Positions 1 through 9,420 of a stretch of DNA of 64,000 bases are shown in pieces. This stretch comes from Vibrio hepatarius (lineage in GTDB: Bacteria > Pseudomonadota > Gammaproteobacteria > Enterobacterales > Vibrionaceae). The stretch is from NCBI RefSeq assembly GCF_018860525.1, contig NZ_JAHKPM010000008.1, positions 183,320 to 247,319 on the forward strand. The letters run 5' to 3'. The stretch's first letter is position 1; every line of letters begins with the position of its first letter. Made by a program: the position numbers and the translations under genes. A model generated the notes under the pieces. That model did not search any database, was not told where the DNA came from, and saw nothing but the letters and a program-made list of their open reading frames with translations.

Positions 1-184
1 CGGCTATACGAGCCGTTGCGAACACATCACCCTTGGTATGTTGACCAGAAATAATTAACTCTAGTGTTTCCGGCAACATATAGACTAATGCCTCTGCACG
101 TGCCTCTCTCACCGTTGATGTTTTTTCAGAAACATCAACCATGTTAGCTTCACCACAAGCATTAATATGGGTTAGCTCACTCAT
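1..184 (-). CDS. moaC: Cyclic pyranopterin monophosphate synthase MoaC (N-terminal part, cut by window edge)
   Basis: The frame reads [20 protein letters not shown]..., then a REARAEAL...[10 protein letters not shown] stretch, which matches the start of MoaC. MoaC acts with MoaA to turn GTP-derived 3',8-cH2GTP into cyclic pyranopterin monophosphate, the first step of molybdopterin synthesis in the cytoplasm. The ATG is preceded by AAGGAG at good spacing. The gene lies 9 nt downstream of moaB in a moaA-moaB-moaC operon. Only about 61 codons are inside the window; the C-terminal part is beyond the left edge. Confidence 0.93.
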   Translation of the reverse strand, partial: MSELTHINACGEANMVDVSEKTSTVREARAEALVYMLPETLELIISGQHTKGDVFATARIA

Positions 185-193
185 AAAGACTCC

Positions 194-706
194 TTATTCA
201 CCTATATGTGGCATAAAGTTGCAAGGCCGGTGCCGTGCATCCAACTGTGGCTCAATAATATTGCTCCACCCAGTGCGACAAGCGCCTGTTGAACCTGGCA
301 TAGCGAAAATGACAGTATGATTAGCAAATCCACCCACAGCACGCGATTGAATCGTTGAAGTGCCTATTTCTTGATAAGATACGTGGCGAAACAACTCACC
401 AAAGCCTTCTATCTTCTTATCAAACAATGGGATCAGTGCTTCAGGTGTACTATCTCGAGAAGTAAAGCCCGTCCCTCCGGTGACCATTACCACTTGTACA
501 CTCGAATCTGCAATCCACTGCGACACTATGGCGCGAATCTTATACTTATCATCGATGACTATTTGCTTATCTATAACCTCATGCCCAGCATGAATAGCAC
601 TCTCGACAAGATAGGCACCAGAAGTATCGTTTTCTTCTGTGCGTGTATCAGATACTGTCAATACAGCGATATTAGCTGGTTGAAATTTACTCTCCGCGTG
701 TCCCAT
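194..706 (-). CDS. moaB: Molybdenum cofactor biosynthesis protein MoaB
   Basis: 170 aa, the usual MoaB length. The MoCF/MogA-like fold is shown by VTGGTG (residues 75-80) with the following SRDSTPEAL, and by AMPGSTGACRTGW (about 135-147), both substrate-binding loops of this family. MoaB/MogA proteins adenylate molybdopterin before metal insertion; in some bacteria MoaB itself is dispensable. It sits between moaA and moaC on the same strand. The start has a GGTGG-type ribosome site (TAGGTGGGCTA before ATG). Confidence 0.93.
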   Translation of the reverse strand: MGHAESKFQPANIAVLTVSDTRTEENDTSGAYLVESAIHAGHEVIDKQIVIDDKYKIRAIVSQWIADSSVQVVMVTGGTGFTSRDSTPEALIPLFDKKIEGFGELFRHVSYQEIGTSTIQSRAVGGFANHTVIFAMPGSTGACRTGWSNIIEPQLDARHRPCNFMPHIGE

Positions 707-790
707 TAGCCCACCTATTTATTCTAAAATTGTTATTCAACCAAACATTCCGTTTGGTTAAGCCTGAAATGATTGCAAAGGTAAAAACGT

Positions 791-1777
791 TCAGCCGCCA
801 ATAGACGCTAGGTTCGGTGTCATGCCCGAATTTCCATCATGAAGAAAATGACTGACAGCCTTAGTCTGTAAATGGCTTTGGATACGTTCTATTAATGGCA
901 CCTGCTGAGAATCTTGCTGCAATAAGTCGCGCAGATCAATACCATGTTCGCCAAACAAACATAGATGAAGCTTTCCTTTTGCTGACACTCGCAAGCGGTT
1001 GCAGCTTGAGCAAAAACCTCTTTCATAAGGCATAATCAAGCCTACCTCTCCTTGATAATCAGGATGATAATACACCTGAGCAGGTCCATCGTAATTCGCG
1101 CGCTCCTTTTGCAGCCAGCCATTTGCAATTAATAGATTACGAATTGATACTCCCGATACATGATGCTCATGGAATAACTGGTCCATCTCGCCAGTCTGCA
1201 TCAATTCGATAAAGCGCAGCTGTATTGGCCTACCTTTAATCCACTGTAAAAAACTTGGCAACGATTGAGAATTCATACCTTTAAGTAACACTACATTGAC
1301 TTTAATCTGCTGGAAGCCAATTTCAAATGCACGATCAATCCCTGAAAGCACATCATGAAGCTTATTTTCACCTGTAATTTGATAAAACATTCGAGGATCA
1401 ATACTGTCCATACTTACATTGATATTGGTAAGCCCGGCTAACCTCCAGTTTTCAACCTGCTTTTTCATCCGGTAACCATTAGTGGTCATCGCAACACGAG
1501 TAATCCCCTCTGTTTGTGCCACAGTTTGGATAATGTCTGTAAAATCTTTACGTAAGCTTGGCTCACCACCAGTGAGACGTACTTTAGAAGTCCCACAACT
1601 AGCAAACGCATCTGCAATGCGCTGAATCTCAGAGAGAGTTAAAAATGTGTTACTTTTCCCCGAAGGTTTATAACCATCAGGAAGGCAATATTGACATTTA
1701 AAATTACAAACATCGGTCACCGAAAGACGCAAATAATAGAATTTGCGCTGAAATCTATCTTCAAAATGTTGTGCCAT
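791..1777 (-). CDS. moaA: GTP 3',8-cyclase MoaA (radical SAM)
   Basis: Radical SAM enzyme that cyclises GTP as the first committed step of molybdenum cofactor synthesis. The N-terminal cluster motif CNFKCQYC (Cys24, 28, 31 from the chosen start) is followed by LTGGEP. A second C-terminal cluster motif (CSSC...C near residues 260-275) and the conserved terminal Gly-Gly are intact. I choose the ATG giving MAQHFEDRF rather than the TTG five codons upstream, because GGAAAGGTG precedes this ATG directly. It heads the moa operon and its leader resembles a Moco riboswitch. Confidence 0.95.
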   Translation of the reverse strand: MAQHFEDRFQRKFYYLRLSVTDVCNFKCQYCLPDGYKPSGKSNTFLTLSEIQRIADAFASCGTSKVRLTGGEPSLRKDFTDIIQTVAQTEGITRVAMTTNGYRMKKQVENWRLAGLTNINVSMDSIDPRMFYQITGENKLHDVLSGIDRAFEIGFQQIKVNVVLLKGMNSQSLPSFLQWIKGRPIQLRFIELMQTGEMDQLFHEHHVSGVSIRNLLIANGWLQKERANYDGPAQVYYHPDYQGEVGLIMPYERGFCSSCNRLRVSAKGKLHLCLFGEHGIDLRDLLQQDSQQVPLIERIQSHLQTKAVSHFLHDGNSGMTPNLASIGG

Positions 1778-1789
1778 GGAACACCTTTC

Positions 1790-1905
1790 CAAATACGGGA
1801 GGCATAATCATTTCTAGTCATGCCCTGGTGACAACATGTCACTGGCTTAGCGCGCCTATTCTTAATGAACTTAGCTCGGTAAACTCGGAGTTATGGCAAC
1901 TGCTT
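1790..1905 (-). promoter_or_regulatory. Candidate Moco riboswitch in the moaA leader
   Basis: Read on the minus strand, the leader carries a Moco-motif-like block: CTCCGAG, then a GTGACATGTTGTCAC hairpin, GGGCATGAC, and GCCTCCCG just before the moaA ribosome site. The placement upstream of moaA and the GGGCATGAC/GCCTCCCG blocks fit the gammaproteobacterial Moco RNA as I remember it. The ends are approximate and the fold was not computed. Confidence 0.6.
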
Positions 1906-2079
1906 TATGACTCAAGGCCGACAGCAGTAGCTAACAATAAAATACTGAATATCTATGTCTGTTTCTACCCTAAGGAGAATAAAATTTTAACCGAACACTT
2001 AAATACGCCATATTGAGTACTTTAAGTGAATCAATTATTCTAGATTGTAGATAAAGATGAAAAACTAAGAATACGCTAA

Positions 2080-2967
2080 ATGACTTTGTATAAAGAAAAG
2101 CATGTGGTTGCTATCGGGGGCGGACATGGCCTAGGACGTATACTCTCAGCCTTAAAGGATTTTGGAGAAAACGCTACTGGCATAGTTGCAACAACGGATA
2201 ACGGTGGGTCAACAGGCAGAATTCGTCACTGTCAAGGCGGCATAGCTTGGGGAGACACTCGCAATTGTATTAACCAGCTGATTACCTCTCCTTCTATAAG
2301 TTCAATGATGTTCGAATATCGTTTCAAAGGTGCAGGTGAACTGGATGGACATAATTTAGGCAATTTAATGTTAACCGCACTCGACAACCTCTCGGTGCGC
2401 CCATTAGATGCGATTAATTTGATACGAAATATACTAAAAGTTGATATCAATATTATTCCAATGACAGAGCATCCTTCAGACCTAAAAGCACTCGCCAAAA
2501 ACGGTCAATGGGTAACAGGGGAAACCAGTGTCGACGAAATGGCTGAGAGACTCGTTCGGCTAGACCTTTGGCCAGAAGTTCCAGCGACCAGCGAGGGTGT
2601 ACTTGCCATCGAGCAAGCTGACGCTATTATTCTTGGACCCGGCAGCTTTCTAACCAGTATCATGCCTCCATTGCTTCTGCCCGAAATTGGTCGTGCCATA
2701 GAAGTTAATTCAGACGCAAAACTCATATTTATTGAGAATCTATCACCTGAATCTGGACCGGCAGGTAAAATGAGCTTAAAAGAAAAGCTGGAATGGTGCG
2801 AAAGAGCCTGTCGAGGACGAAAAATAGATATCATTGTGGGAGAAGGAAAACACCCAGAGTTAAGCAACTGGAACTGTTTTACGACCTCACTCGCCTCCCC
2901 TAACCGAGAATGGCGACACGACAGGGATAAACTTCAATCCGTTATTGAATCATTACTTATCGAGTAA
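2080..2967 (+). CDS. yvcK: YvcK/CofD-like protein (gluconeogenesis factor family)
   Basis: 295 aa cytoplasmic protein of the YvcK/CofD-like family. It has the nucleotide-sugar-binding glycine loop AIGGGHGLGR (residues 11-20) and TTDNGGSTGRIR (about 38-49). LDGHNLGNLMLTAL and the later LGPGSFLTSIMP are also family hallmarks. YvcK proteins bind UDP-sugars and influence carbon metabolism and envelope growth; the exact role in Vibrio is not settled. The gene is divergent from moaA, and its last 15 nt overlap the convergent luxU, a compact arrangement known in Vibrio. Confidence 0.9.
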   Translation: MTLYKEKHVVAIGGGHGLGRILSALKDFGENATGIVATTDNGGSTGRIRHCQGGIAWGDTRNCINQLITSPSISSMMFEYRFKGAGELDGHNLGNLMLTALDNLSVRPLDAINLIRNILKVDINIIPMTEHPSDLKALAKNGQWVTGETSVDEMAERLVRLDLWPEVPATSEGVLAIEQADAIILGPGSFLTSIMPPLLLPEIGRAIEVNSDAKLIFIENLSPESGPAGKMSLKEKLEWCERACRGRKIDIIVGEGKHPELSNWNCFTTSLASPNREWRHDRDKLQSVIESLLIE

Positions 2968-3291
2968 GGTTTTATAGCGCTGCTGTGTTTCATACAGTAG
3001 CGCTATCATCTTCTCTTGCTCTTCTGTAACATCAAGTACTTCATCAAGTTTTGATTTTGCATCAATTTCTATCGCAAAAGCACACAGAGATTCAGCTCCG
3101 AAGCTAGCGGCACTACTTTTTAATGCGTGGCTAATTTCTTTTAAATACGCTTCTTGGTCTCTATCGTCATCATTAAGAGCATCTATGTACTGAGTCATTT
3201 CATTAAGAAATATGTCGAGTAATATAGGGACATTGCTGGCACCAATTTCACTCGCCAGTTGGTCTAGCTTATGTTTGTTAAGTAATTCCAT
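2953..3291 (-). CDS. luxU: Phosphorelay protein LuxU (HPt domain)
   Basis: 112 aa histidine phosphotransfer protein. The phospho-accepting histidine is His55 in ISHALKSSAASFGA, the conserved HPt motif. LuxU passes phosphate from hybrid quorum-sensing kinases (LuxN/LuxPQ/CqsS type) to LuxO. The ORF starts 4 nt after the luxO stop, so the two are cotranscribed. The 3' end overlaps yvcK tail to tail. Confidence 0.93.
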   Translation of the reverse strand: MELLNKHKLDQLASEIGASNVPILLDIFLNEMTQYIDALNDDDRDQEAYLKEISHALKSSAASFGAESLCAFAIEIDAKSKLDEVLDVTEEQEKMIALLYETQQRYKTLLDK

Positions 3292-3295
3292 TCTA

Positions 3296-4690
3296 TTATT
3301 GTGTTTCCTTTACATTCCAATTTTGAAGCTTACGATAAAGCGTCGACGGGCTGACATCTAAATAGCCTGCGGCTTTGGGGATATTCCCATCACAGGCATC
3401 AATAGCTTGTTCAATCGCTTTCTTCTCTGTCAACCAGAGAGGGAAGATATCATTAACTGTGAAATTTTCTTCTTTATCCCAGTTTACCCTGATCTGATTA
3501 TCCGTCGGCACATTAAGTGGTGGAGGTAACATATCCATTGATATATTTTCTCCATTATTCAGAACCACAACATTACGCAATACGTTTTGCAACTGACGAA
3601 CATTACCAGGCCACTCATATTGCGCAAAACGATTCACCACCTCTGGTGTGAGCCTAACAAAATCTTTGCCTTCCTCCTTGGACATAAAGCCCAAAAGAGA
3701 ATAAGCAATTTCTATGACATCATCTCCGCGCGCTCTCAATGGAGGTAAATGTAATGGAATAACGTATAGTCGATAGTATAGATCTTCCCTAAACCGCCCC
3801 TCTTGAACTTCCTTCCACGGATCACGGTTTGTAGCACAAACAAAACGTACATCCACACTCTTCATTTTCGAAGAACCCACTTTCTGGAATGTTCCTGTTT
3901 GGATAAAACGCAAAAGCTTAGTTTGTAAATCTAGGTCCATTTCGCACAATTCATCAAGGAACAATGTGCCACCATCCGCTAACTCTGCAGCGCCTTGTCT
4001 GTCAGTCGCAGCGCCAGTAAAAGCTCCTTTCACATGACCAAAGAGCTCACTTTCGATAAGATCTTTAGGGATTGCTGCACAGTTAATCGCGATGAAAGGT
4101 TTATCGCCACGCTTACTTGCCGCATGAATCGCTTCAGCACAAACTTCTTTCCCCGTTCCACTCTCACCTGTGATAAAGATACTAGCCTTGCTCGAAGCTG
4201 CAGAATCTATAGTTCGGTAAACAGCCTGCATAGTCTGGCTGCTACCAATAAAGCCTTGGTAGTTTTGGTTGCCAGGATTATTAGCCGCATTTCTAAGTTT
4301 GCTTGCTTTACGAATCGCATTATTGACTGTCACGCGCAGTCGATCAGCTTCACAAGGTTTGATTAGAAAATCTTGAGCTCCGTGACGCATCGCTTCAACA
4401 GCAGTGTCAATTGAGCCATGAGCAGTCATAAATATAACTGGAATATCAGCATTCTTTTGCTTTACCGCATGCAAAACATTCATCCCCGTCATATCGGGAA
4501 GCCTCAGATCAAGTAAGATTAGATCAGGAGTACGAAAGCTAAGGCTTTCAATTGCATCCCGCCCAGTACCAACAATATTGATGTCGATACCAAGGGGAGT
4601 AAGATAAGAGCGGTATAATGCTGCTACTGAAGCAGTATCTTCCACCATCAACAAATATTTTGACTTCTGTATATCAGTATCTTGTTGCAT
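3296..4690 (-). CDS. luxO: Quorum-sensing sigma-54 response regulator LuxO
   Basis: 464 aa NtrC-type regulator. Receiver domain with phospho-acceptor Asp61 in LLDLRLPD (Asp47 when counted from the internal MVEDTASV start). AAA+ domain with Walker A GESGTGKE (175-182) and the sigma-54 contact loop GAFTGA (222-227). C-terminal Fis-type helix-turn-helix ending in [11 protein letters not shown]. At low cell density LuxO-P activates qrr small RNAs. The start [14 protein letters not shown] matches known LuxO proteins; an upstream in-frame extension to 4759 is unlikely. The divergent neighbour is Qrr1, its direct target. Confidence 0.96.
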   Translation of the reverse strand: MQQDTDIQKSKYLLMVEDTASVAALYRSYLTPLGIDINIVGTGRDAIESLSFRTPDLILLDLRLPDMTGMNVLHAVKQKNADIPVIFMTAHGSIDTAVEAMRHGAQDFLIKPCEADRLRVTVNNAIRKASKLRNAANNPGNQNYQGFIGSSQTMQAVYRTIDSAASSKASIFITGESGTGKEVCAEAIHAASKRGDKPFIAINCAAIPKDLIESELFGHVKGAFTGAATDRQGAAELADGGTLFLDELCEMDLDLQTKLLRFIQTGTFQKVGSSKMKSVDVRFVCATNRDPWKEVQEGRFREDLYYRLYVIPLHLPPLRARGDDVIEIAYSLLGFMSKEEGKDFVRLTPEVVNRFAQYEWPGNVRQLQNVLRNVVVLNNGENISMDMLPPPLNVPTDNQIRVNWDKEENFTVNDIFPLWLTEKKAIEQAIDACDGNIPKAAGYLDVSPSTLYRKLQNWNVKETQ

Positions 4691-4806
4691 AATTAAGCCG
4701 AACTTTTTGTTGCAAGTTGTATAAATGATTGCATTACGCTTTGCATTTTGCAAATGCAAAGTATAAAAACCGCGAAAAAAACCCAGTAAATAGAGGGCTA
4801 AGTAAT

Positions 4807-4822
4807 TGGCATGTTAAATGCA
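4807..4822 (+). promoter_or_regulatory. Sigma-54 promoter of qrr1
   Basis: TTGGCATGTTAAATGCA has the -24 GG and -12 GC elements separated by exactly 10 nt. It ends about 12 nt before the predicted qrr1 start, as expected for a LuxO-activated sigma-54 promoter. Confidence 0.88.
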
Positions 4823-4833
4823 TATCTAATAAT

Positions 4834-4926
4834 TGACCCGCAAGGGTCACCTAGCCAACTGACGTTGTTAGTGAATATATTATTCACATATATAGCCATT
4901 AGAGTTTTACTACTGGCTTTTTTTTT
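4834..4926 (+). ncRNA. qrr1: Qrr1 quorum-regulatory small RNA
   Basis: Starts TGACCCGCAAGGGTCA (5' hairpin), followed by CCTAGCCAACTGACGTTG, which is the invariant Qrr target-pairing block. Then come a GTGAATA/TATTCAC stem and a Rho-independent terminator (GCCATTAG...CTACTGGC plus a T run). Qrr RNAs work with Hfq to repress the LuxR/HapR-type master regulator and to activate AphA. The divergent position next to luxO is the conserved Qrr1 locus of vibrios. The 5' end is inferred from promoter spacing. Confidence 0.95.
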
Positions 4927-5018
4927 GCCTGATAAGTAATCAGGTATATCTAAACATTCTTGAGCTGACGATATGCTCATTGTGGTCAACTCTCCCAGCT
5001 GCCCGACATATTGCTTAC

Positions 5019-7049
5019 TTAGCTATTAGCAATAAATTGCTTGCGTAGCGCTTCTATTTCATCTCGTTTTTGCGCTGCAAACTCAAATTCCAGATCTTGA
5101 GCATGTTGGTACATTTGTGCTTCGAGCTGAGCAATCTTTTTGTCTATTTCTTGAGGCGTCATTTCTGTATATAGCTGTGTTGGCTCAGACACCTTAGATA
5201 ATGGAACAAACTTCACTACTCGCTGCTTTTTGCTTCTAGCAATATCTCCAAGCTCCATAATGTCTTTAACATTACGCTTAAGCGCTTGAGGTTCAATTCC
5301 CATCTTATGATTGTGCGCCTGCTGCTTAGCTCTACGGCGGCTGGTCTCATCGATCGCTTTACGCATCGACTTGGTCACTCTATCTGCATAAAGAATCGCT
5401 TTACCATTAATATGACGAGCAGCCCTGCCAATCGTCTGGACGAGCGAACGCTCAGAACGCAAAAAACCTTCTTTGTCAGCGTCCAGAATCGCAACTAACG
5501 ACACCTCCGGCATATCTAACCCTTCACGTAGCAAGTTGATACCCACTAACACATCAAACTCGCCTAATCTTAAATCCCGAATAATCTCCACCCGCTCCAC
5601 TGTATCAATATCCGAGTGGAGGTATCTAACTCGTACATCATGTTCAGTGAGGTATTCAGTGAGATCTTCTGCCATACGCTTAGTTAATGTAGTCACTAAT
5701 ACTCGCTCGTCTTTCGCTTCACGGATACGAATTTCAGAGAGTAAATCATCAACCTGAGTTCCCACAGGCCTAACTTCCAGTTCAGGATCTAAAAGCCCAG
5801 TAGGCCGAACAACCTGATCAGCAATTTCATCTTCTGATTTTTCCAATTCATAATTGCCAGGTGTTGCGGAAACAAAAATAGTTTGAGGAGCAAGAGATTC
5901 AAATTCATCAAATTTTAGAGGCCTGTTATCGAGTGCTGAAGGCAACCGAAAGCCAAATTCTACGAGTGTTTCTTTGCGTGATCTATCACCTTTATACATA
6001 GCACCTATCTGAGGAACCGTCACATGAGATTCATCAATAACGAGTAACCCATCATGAGGTAAATAATCGAAAAGGGTCGGAGGTGGTTCACCTTCACTAC
6101 GTCCACTGAGATAACGTGAGTAGTTCTCGATACCAGAACAAAAACCCAGCTCAGTCATCATCTCAACATCAAATTGTGTTCTCTGAGAAATACGTTGTTC
6201 TTCCAATAGCTTATTGTTGTCTAACAAGTATTTTTTTCTATGACCCAACTCAATTTTTATGTTTTCTATTGCATCAAGGATTTTATCCCGTGGCGTCACA
6301 TAGTGTGTTTTGGGATAAATAGTGAAACGTGGTAAGTCTCTTTGCTTTATTGCGCCAGTTAATGGATCGAAAATGCTAATACAGTCAATTTCATCGTCAA
6401 ACATTTCGATGCGAACTGCATCCTGATCTGACTCCGCGGGAAACACATCTATTACTTCCCCCCGAACTCGAAACTGACCCCGCTCAAATGCCACATCATT
6501 GCGACTATATTGCAGCTCCGCCAAGCGACGCAAGATGTCACGCTGAACCATGGCATCACCCCGACGAACATGCAACATCATCTGCAGGTAAGATTGAGGA
6601 TCGCCAAGTCCGTATATCGCAGATACTGACGCCACTATAATGGTATCTTTACGTTCAAGTAGCGCTTTGGTTGCCGATAAACGCATTTGTTCGATATGGG
6701 CATTGACGGATGCATCTTTTTCAATGAATGTATCCGTTGTTGGAACGTAAGCTTCAGGCTGATAATAATCATAATAAGAAACAAAATATTCCACGGCATT
6801 ATTTGGGAAAAAAGCTTTCATTTCTCCATATAATTGTGCAGCCAGCGTTTTATTAGGTGCAAGCAAAATCACAGGGCGTTGAGCCTTAGCTATAACATTG
6901 GCTAAGGTAAATGTTTTACCAGATCCCGTGACCCCTAACAGTGTTTGGTGAGCAAGACCAGAATCTAAACCATCAAATAGCTGTTGAATCGCTGTAGGTT
7001 GATCACCCGATGGCTGGTAATCAGAGATCAACTCAAACACTTTGCTCAT
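5019..7049 (-). CDS. uvrB: Excinuclease ABC subunit UvrB
   Basis: 676 aa, normal UvrB length. Helicase motifs include Walker A GVTGSGKT (about 39-46), a DESHVTVPQ box, SATPG, and the C-terminal QTIGRAAR motif VI. A UVR domain ([29 protein letters not shown] region, given here only as its position near 635-670) closes the protein for UvrC contact. UvrB verifies DNA damage in nucleotide excision repair. A consensus LexA box lies 45 nt upstream, so SOS control is expected. Confidence 0.97.
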   Translation of the reverse strand: MSKVFELISDYQPSGDQPTAIQQLFDGLDSGLAHQTLLGVTGSGKTFTLANVIAKAQRPVILLAPNKTLAAQLYGEMKAFFPNNAVEYFVSYYDYYQPEAYVPTTDTFIEKDASVNAHIEQMRLSATKALLERKDTIIVASVSAIYGLGDPQSYLQMMLHVRRGDAMVQRDILRRLAELQYSRNDVAFERGQFRVRGEVIDVFPAESDQDAVRIEMFDDEIDCISIFDPLTGAIKQRDLPRFTIYPKTHYVTPRDKILDAIENIKIELGHRKKYLLDNNKLLEEQRISQRTQFDVEMMTELGFCSGIENYSRYLSGRSEGEPPPTLFDYLPHDGLLVIDESHVTVPQIGAMYKGDRSRKETLVEFGFRLPSALDNRPLKFDEFESLAPQTIFVSATPGNYELEKSEDEIADQVVRPTGLLDPELEVRPVGTQVDDLLSEIRIREAKDERVLVTTLTKRMAEDLTEYLTEHDVRVRYLHSDIDTVERVEIIRDLRLGEFDVLVGINLLREGLDMPEVSLVAILDADKEGFLRSERSLVQTIGRAARHINGKAILYADRVTKSMRKAIDETSRRRAKQQAHNHKMGIEPQALKRNVKDIMELGDIARSKKQRVVKFVPLSKVSEPTQLYTEMTPQEIDKKIAQLEAQMYQHAQDLEFEFAAQKRDEIEALRKQFIANS

Positions 7050-7093
7050 ATATTCCTCGATCTACTCTAACAATATGACTGAGTCTATTTTGT

Positions 7094-7109
7094 CTGTATA
7101 TATATACAG
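7094..7109. promoter_or_regulatory. LexA (SOS) box upstream of uvrB
   Basis: CTGTATATATATACAG is a perfect match to the enterobacterial SOS box CTGT-(AT)4-ACAG, placed 45 nt upstream of the uvrB start. Confidence 0.9.
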
Positions 7110-7552
7110 ATACAATAGCTCAAAATAAAAAAATGCATTTTCTCTTGATATCAAATCAAGCATACACCCGAAACTAGGCAGTCGACGCACTGATACATTC
7201 AGTTTCGTATACTGTAGTATTCTTAAACACCCACACAAATAAACCACAGCTTATCCACAGGGCTATGGGTGCTCTGAAATGAACCACATAGATATGTTTT
7301 TATTACTACCGATGAAAACCACCAATAAAGCCAATAAAAACATTAAAATACAAATTTTTACAAGCAATTAATTAGTATTTTTCTATACTTAGAAATACCT
7401 ACCCATGTGGCTTTCTTTTATTTCCCCACATCAATCTACATGGTTATCCACAATTTTGGTGGATAACTAAATTTAGCCTTTTCTCCAAAAGGCCTACAAA
7501 AAAGTAAAGTGATTTTTGTAAAAAAAAATCACTTTTTCATACCATTTTATAG
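7110..7552. other. Intergenic region with two DnaA-box-like sites and a 9-bp palindrome
   Basis: No credible gene. TTATCCACA occurs at 7251-7259 and again at 7444-7452, both perfect DnaA-box matches. The second lies in a perfect inverted repeat, GTTATCCAC (7443-7451) and GTGGATAAC (7459-7467). The rest is AT-rich. Function is unknown; isolated DnaA boxes often occur by chance in AT-rich intergenic DNA. Confidence 0.5.
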
Positions 7553-7581
7553 TTGACACTAAAGTGCCTCATCGCTAATAT
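7553..7581 (+). promoter_or_regulatory. Sigma-70 promoter of tRNA-Asn
   Basis: TTGACA (7553-7558), a 17-nt spacer and TAATAT (7576-7581), about 20 nt upstream of the tRNA, form a near-consensus promoter. Confidence 0.8.
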
Positions 7582-7601
7582 TCACGGCGCTTTAGAGCAA
7601 T

Positions 7602-7677
7602 TCCCCCTTAGTTCAGTTGGTAGAACGGCGGACTGTTAATCCGTATGTCGCAGGTTCGAGTCCCGCAGGGGGAGCCA
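7602..7677 (+). tRNA. tRNA-Asn (anticodon GTT)
   Basis: 76 nt including encoded CCA. The acceptor stem TCCCCCT pairs with AGGGGGA. The anticodon loop CTGTTAATC gives GTT, and the T loop is GGTTCGAGTCC. Its own promoter lies upstream and a strong terminator follows. Confidence 0.97.
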
Positions 7678-7682
7678 CATTT

Positions 7683-7709
7683 AAAAAGACGCCTTAAGGC
7701 GTCTTTTTT
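7683..7709 (+). terminator. Rho-independent terminator of tRNA-Asn
   Basis: AAAAAGACGCC-TTAA-GGCGTCTTTTTT: a perfect GC-rich stem, four-base loop and a T run right after the tRNA. Confidence 0.92.
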
Positions 7710-8314
7710 CATTTTACTCTCTATCTTTTTTCTTGACTGACTGGCCAAACGCTTTCTGGCTACGTTTTTAAGCCAACCTCTATACTCAATCGCTCATTGG
7801 CCATTAAGGTTTGTTCAATTTTCAAAAACCTGATGACTGCAGCCTCCTATTTTTTCTATCGATATGCGAAAGCTAGACATCACAGCTTGCCATCCATTTA
7901 CATAAACCATTGCGCTCTTTTCTGCTAAAACCATTCTCAAAATACAGCTCTATCGCTTTTTTATGACGTAATGACAAAGAAAAGAGTAAATTAACGCGGA
8001 AATTAATCCGTTTTTTTCTAAAAATACACAGCTAACCACTAAGACAAAAAATCAACAAAAAATTAAAATACAATAATAACAGCAACTTAAAATGACAAAA
8101 AACCAAAAATAAATAAAAAATTAGGCTTTGTTTTTTTTCTGCGTGATTCCGTGTAATTCCTTTCTGTTTTTAGACTCAAGGCTCTAACTTAGTCACCACT
8201 TTCACCGCAGCGTGAAACAAAATTGATAACAAGATCGATATCGATAACACCATCGATAACGACATAACAACAGAGTTAGCTACTTGTTAGCTTTAGATAC
8301 TTAGGAAAACCATT
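7710..8314 (+). other. Long AT-rich leader region of the outer-membrane protein gene with GATAAC repeats
   Basis: No ORF of note. The stretch from about 8000 to 8140 is extremely A-rich. Between 8225 and 8268 the hexamer GATAAC recurs at 8225, 8243 and 8255, followed by a CATAAC, within an imperfect 12-bp period (GATAACaagATC, GATAACaccATC). This could be a regulator-binding array for the downstream gene; no known operator is recognised. Confidence 0.45.
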
Positions 8315-8896
8315 ATGCAAAACAAAACAGTAAAACTTTTCGCTTTAGGCGCATTGGCAGCAGCAACTACATTTGGTGCAAGTGCAGAAAATACCTATGA
8401 CTACTTTGTCGGTTTTGATGCGGGTGTGCATTTAAATAGTGAAATTGAAGCAATGGGCCTAGCAGCAAAGCTTGATCGTTCCGAGATTCTGGGAATGAGT
8501 GGTGGTGTAACTATTAATGATCATCACCGTATTAAAATGGGCCTAGCGTACAACCCTCTCGAAATAGACGTAGAAGATGGAAAGGAAGACAGAGTTGATT
8601 TAAAGGTGAGCTATGACTATCTAGTCCCTATCTCTGAGAAATTAAGCTGGACTGTTGGTGGCCATGTAGGTTATGAAACATTTGAAGACTATGATGATGG
8701 TGACTCAAATGAAATGAACGGCTTTATTTACGGACTACAAACAGGTTTAGACTACAGGTTCGCAAAAAATTGGAGTGTAGGCGGGGAAATCGGTCGTACG
8801 TTCCATCATGCTGAACGTGCTGATGAATCTGACGCTCTATATGTACAAATCGTTGACGACTACACTGTAATGACTAACATTCAATACCACTTCTAA
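8315..8896 (+). CDS. Outer-membrane beta-barrel protein (small porin-like/OmpA-barrel type)
   Basis: 193 aa. N-terminal signal peptide (MQNKTVKLFALGALAAATTFGASA, cleavage about residue 24) followed by alternating hydrophobic/polar strands and a terminal Phe (...YHF), the BAM signal of outer-membrane barrels. Its length fits an eight-stranded barrel, and it is acidic. The specific function is not recognised. AGGAAAA precedes the ATG and a strong terminator follows. It faces a convergent ToxR/ToxS-like pair; ToxR-type proteins often control porins, so the pairing is suggestive but unproven. Confidence 0.8.
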   Translation: MQNKTVKLFALGALAAATTFGASAENTYDYFVGFDAGVHLNSEIEAMGLAAKLDRSEILGMSGGVTINDHHRIKMGLAYNPLEIDVEDGKEDRVDLKVSYDYLVPISEKLSWTVGGHVGYETFEDYDDGDSNEMNGFIYGLQTGLDYRFAKNWSVGGEIGRTFHHAERADESDALYVQIVDDYTVMTNIQYHF

Positions 8897-8920
8897 TTGA
8901 AGCTAAACACTGTCCTTATC

Positions 8921-8948
8921 ACTCCCGGCTTTTGCCGGGAGTTTTTTT
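8921..8948. terminator. Rho-independent terminator after the outer-membrane protein gene
   Basis: ACTCCCGGC-TTTT-GCCGGGAGT followed by seven T. It also abuts the stop codon of the convergent gene, so it may serve both. Confidence 0.9.
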
Positions 8949-9420
8949 ATCTCAACACAGAATCACGGCTGCGAGTTAACATCACCGAACTTCTTGGCCC
9001 CTCGAGCATAACAATATCTTCATCCTGATAAACCAGTACATTACTTGACTTGCCCGATAAAAACAGCGAGGTATAACTGACCGCATGGTAGCCATCAATC
9101 ACTTTTGATGTTTGAATAGGATCAGTTGAATAGGACAGCTCAAAAGCTCCGTCCTTAGCTTGTGTTACCTCACCATTAACTGCAAACAATGCCACACCTT
9201 CAAGCCCATCCCCTTCCACGGAAATGGTCGATTCAATACGCTCACGATCAAGGTTAACCTCTAGTCTCTCTCTCCACTGGCCATTGGTGGTAGAATATCC
9301 ATGAATACGTGCCACATAACGCCCTTCAATCAACAGTTGCTGACTACTAAAATACCAAGAGCTGGCATAAACAAGCAGTGAGGCAATAAAAATCCCTATC
9401 CAGATTTTAAGGCTTTTCAT
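8947..9420 (-). CDS. ToxS/VtrC-like membrane-anchored partner protein
   Basis: 157 aa with one N-terminal TM segment or anchor (about residues 5-22, WIGIFIASLLVYASSWYF) and a periplasmic remainder rich in beta-strand-like sequence. Its start overlaps the end of the upstream ToxR-like gene by 14 nt, the arrangement of toxR-toxS, tcpP-tcpH and vtrA-vtrC. In those pairs the small protein forms a periplasmic complex with the regulator, stabilising it and, for VtrC, helping bind bile salts. Overall sequence is not clearly ToxS, so the assignment rests on topology and context. Confidence 0.6.
   Translation of the reverse strand: MKSLKIWIGIFIASLLVYASSWYFSSQQLLIEGRYVARIHGYSTTNGQWRERLEVNLDRERIESTISVEGDGLEGVALFAVNGEVTQAKDGAFELSYSTDPIQTSKVIDGYHAVSYTSLFLSGKSSNVLVYQDEDIVMLEGPRSSVMLTRSRDSVLR

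Noticed and set aside
371..709. Plus-strand ORF of 112 codons opposite moaB
   Set aside because: Fully inside a clear moaB gene, with no ribosome site and no recognisable protein; a shadow frame.
4798..4989. Minus-strand ORF of 63 codons
   Set aside because: It covers the Qrr1 RNA and its promoter, which explain the sequence conservation better.
7062..7247. Minus-strand ORF of 61 codons upstream of uvrB
   Set aside because: Runs through the LexA box and AT-rich promoter DNA; no ribosome site.
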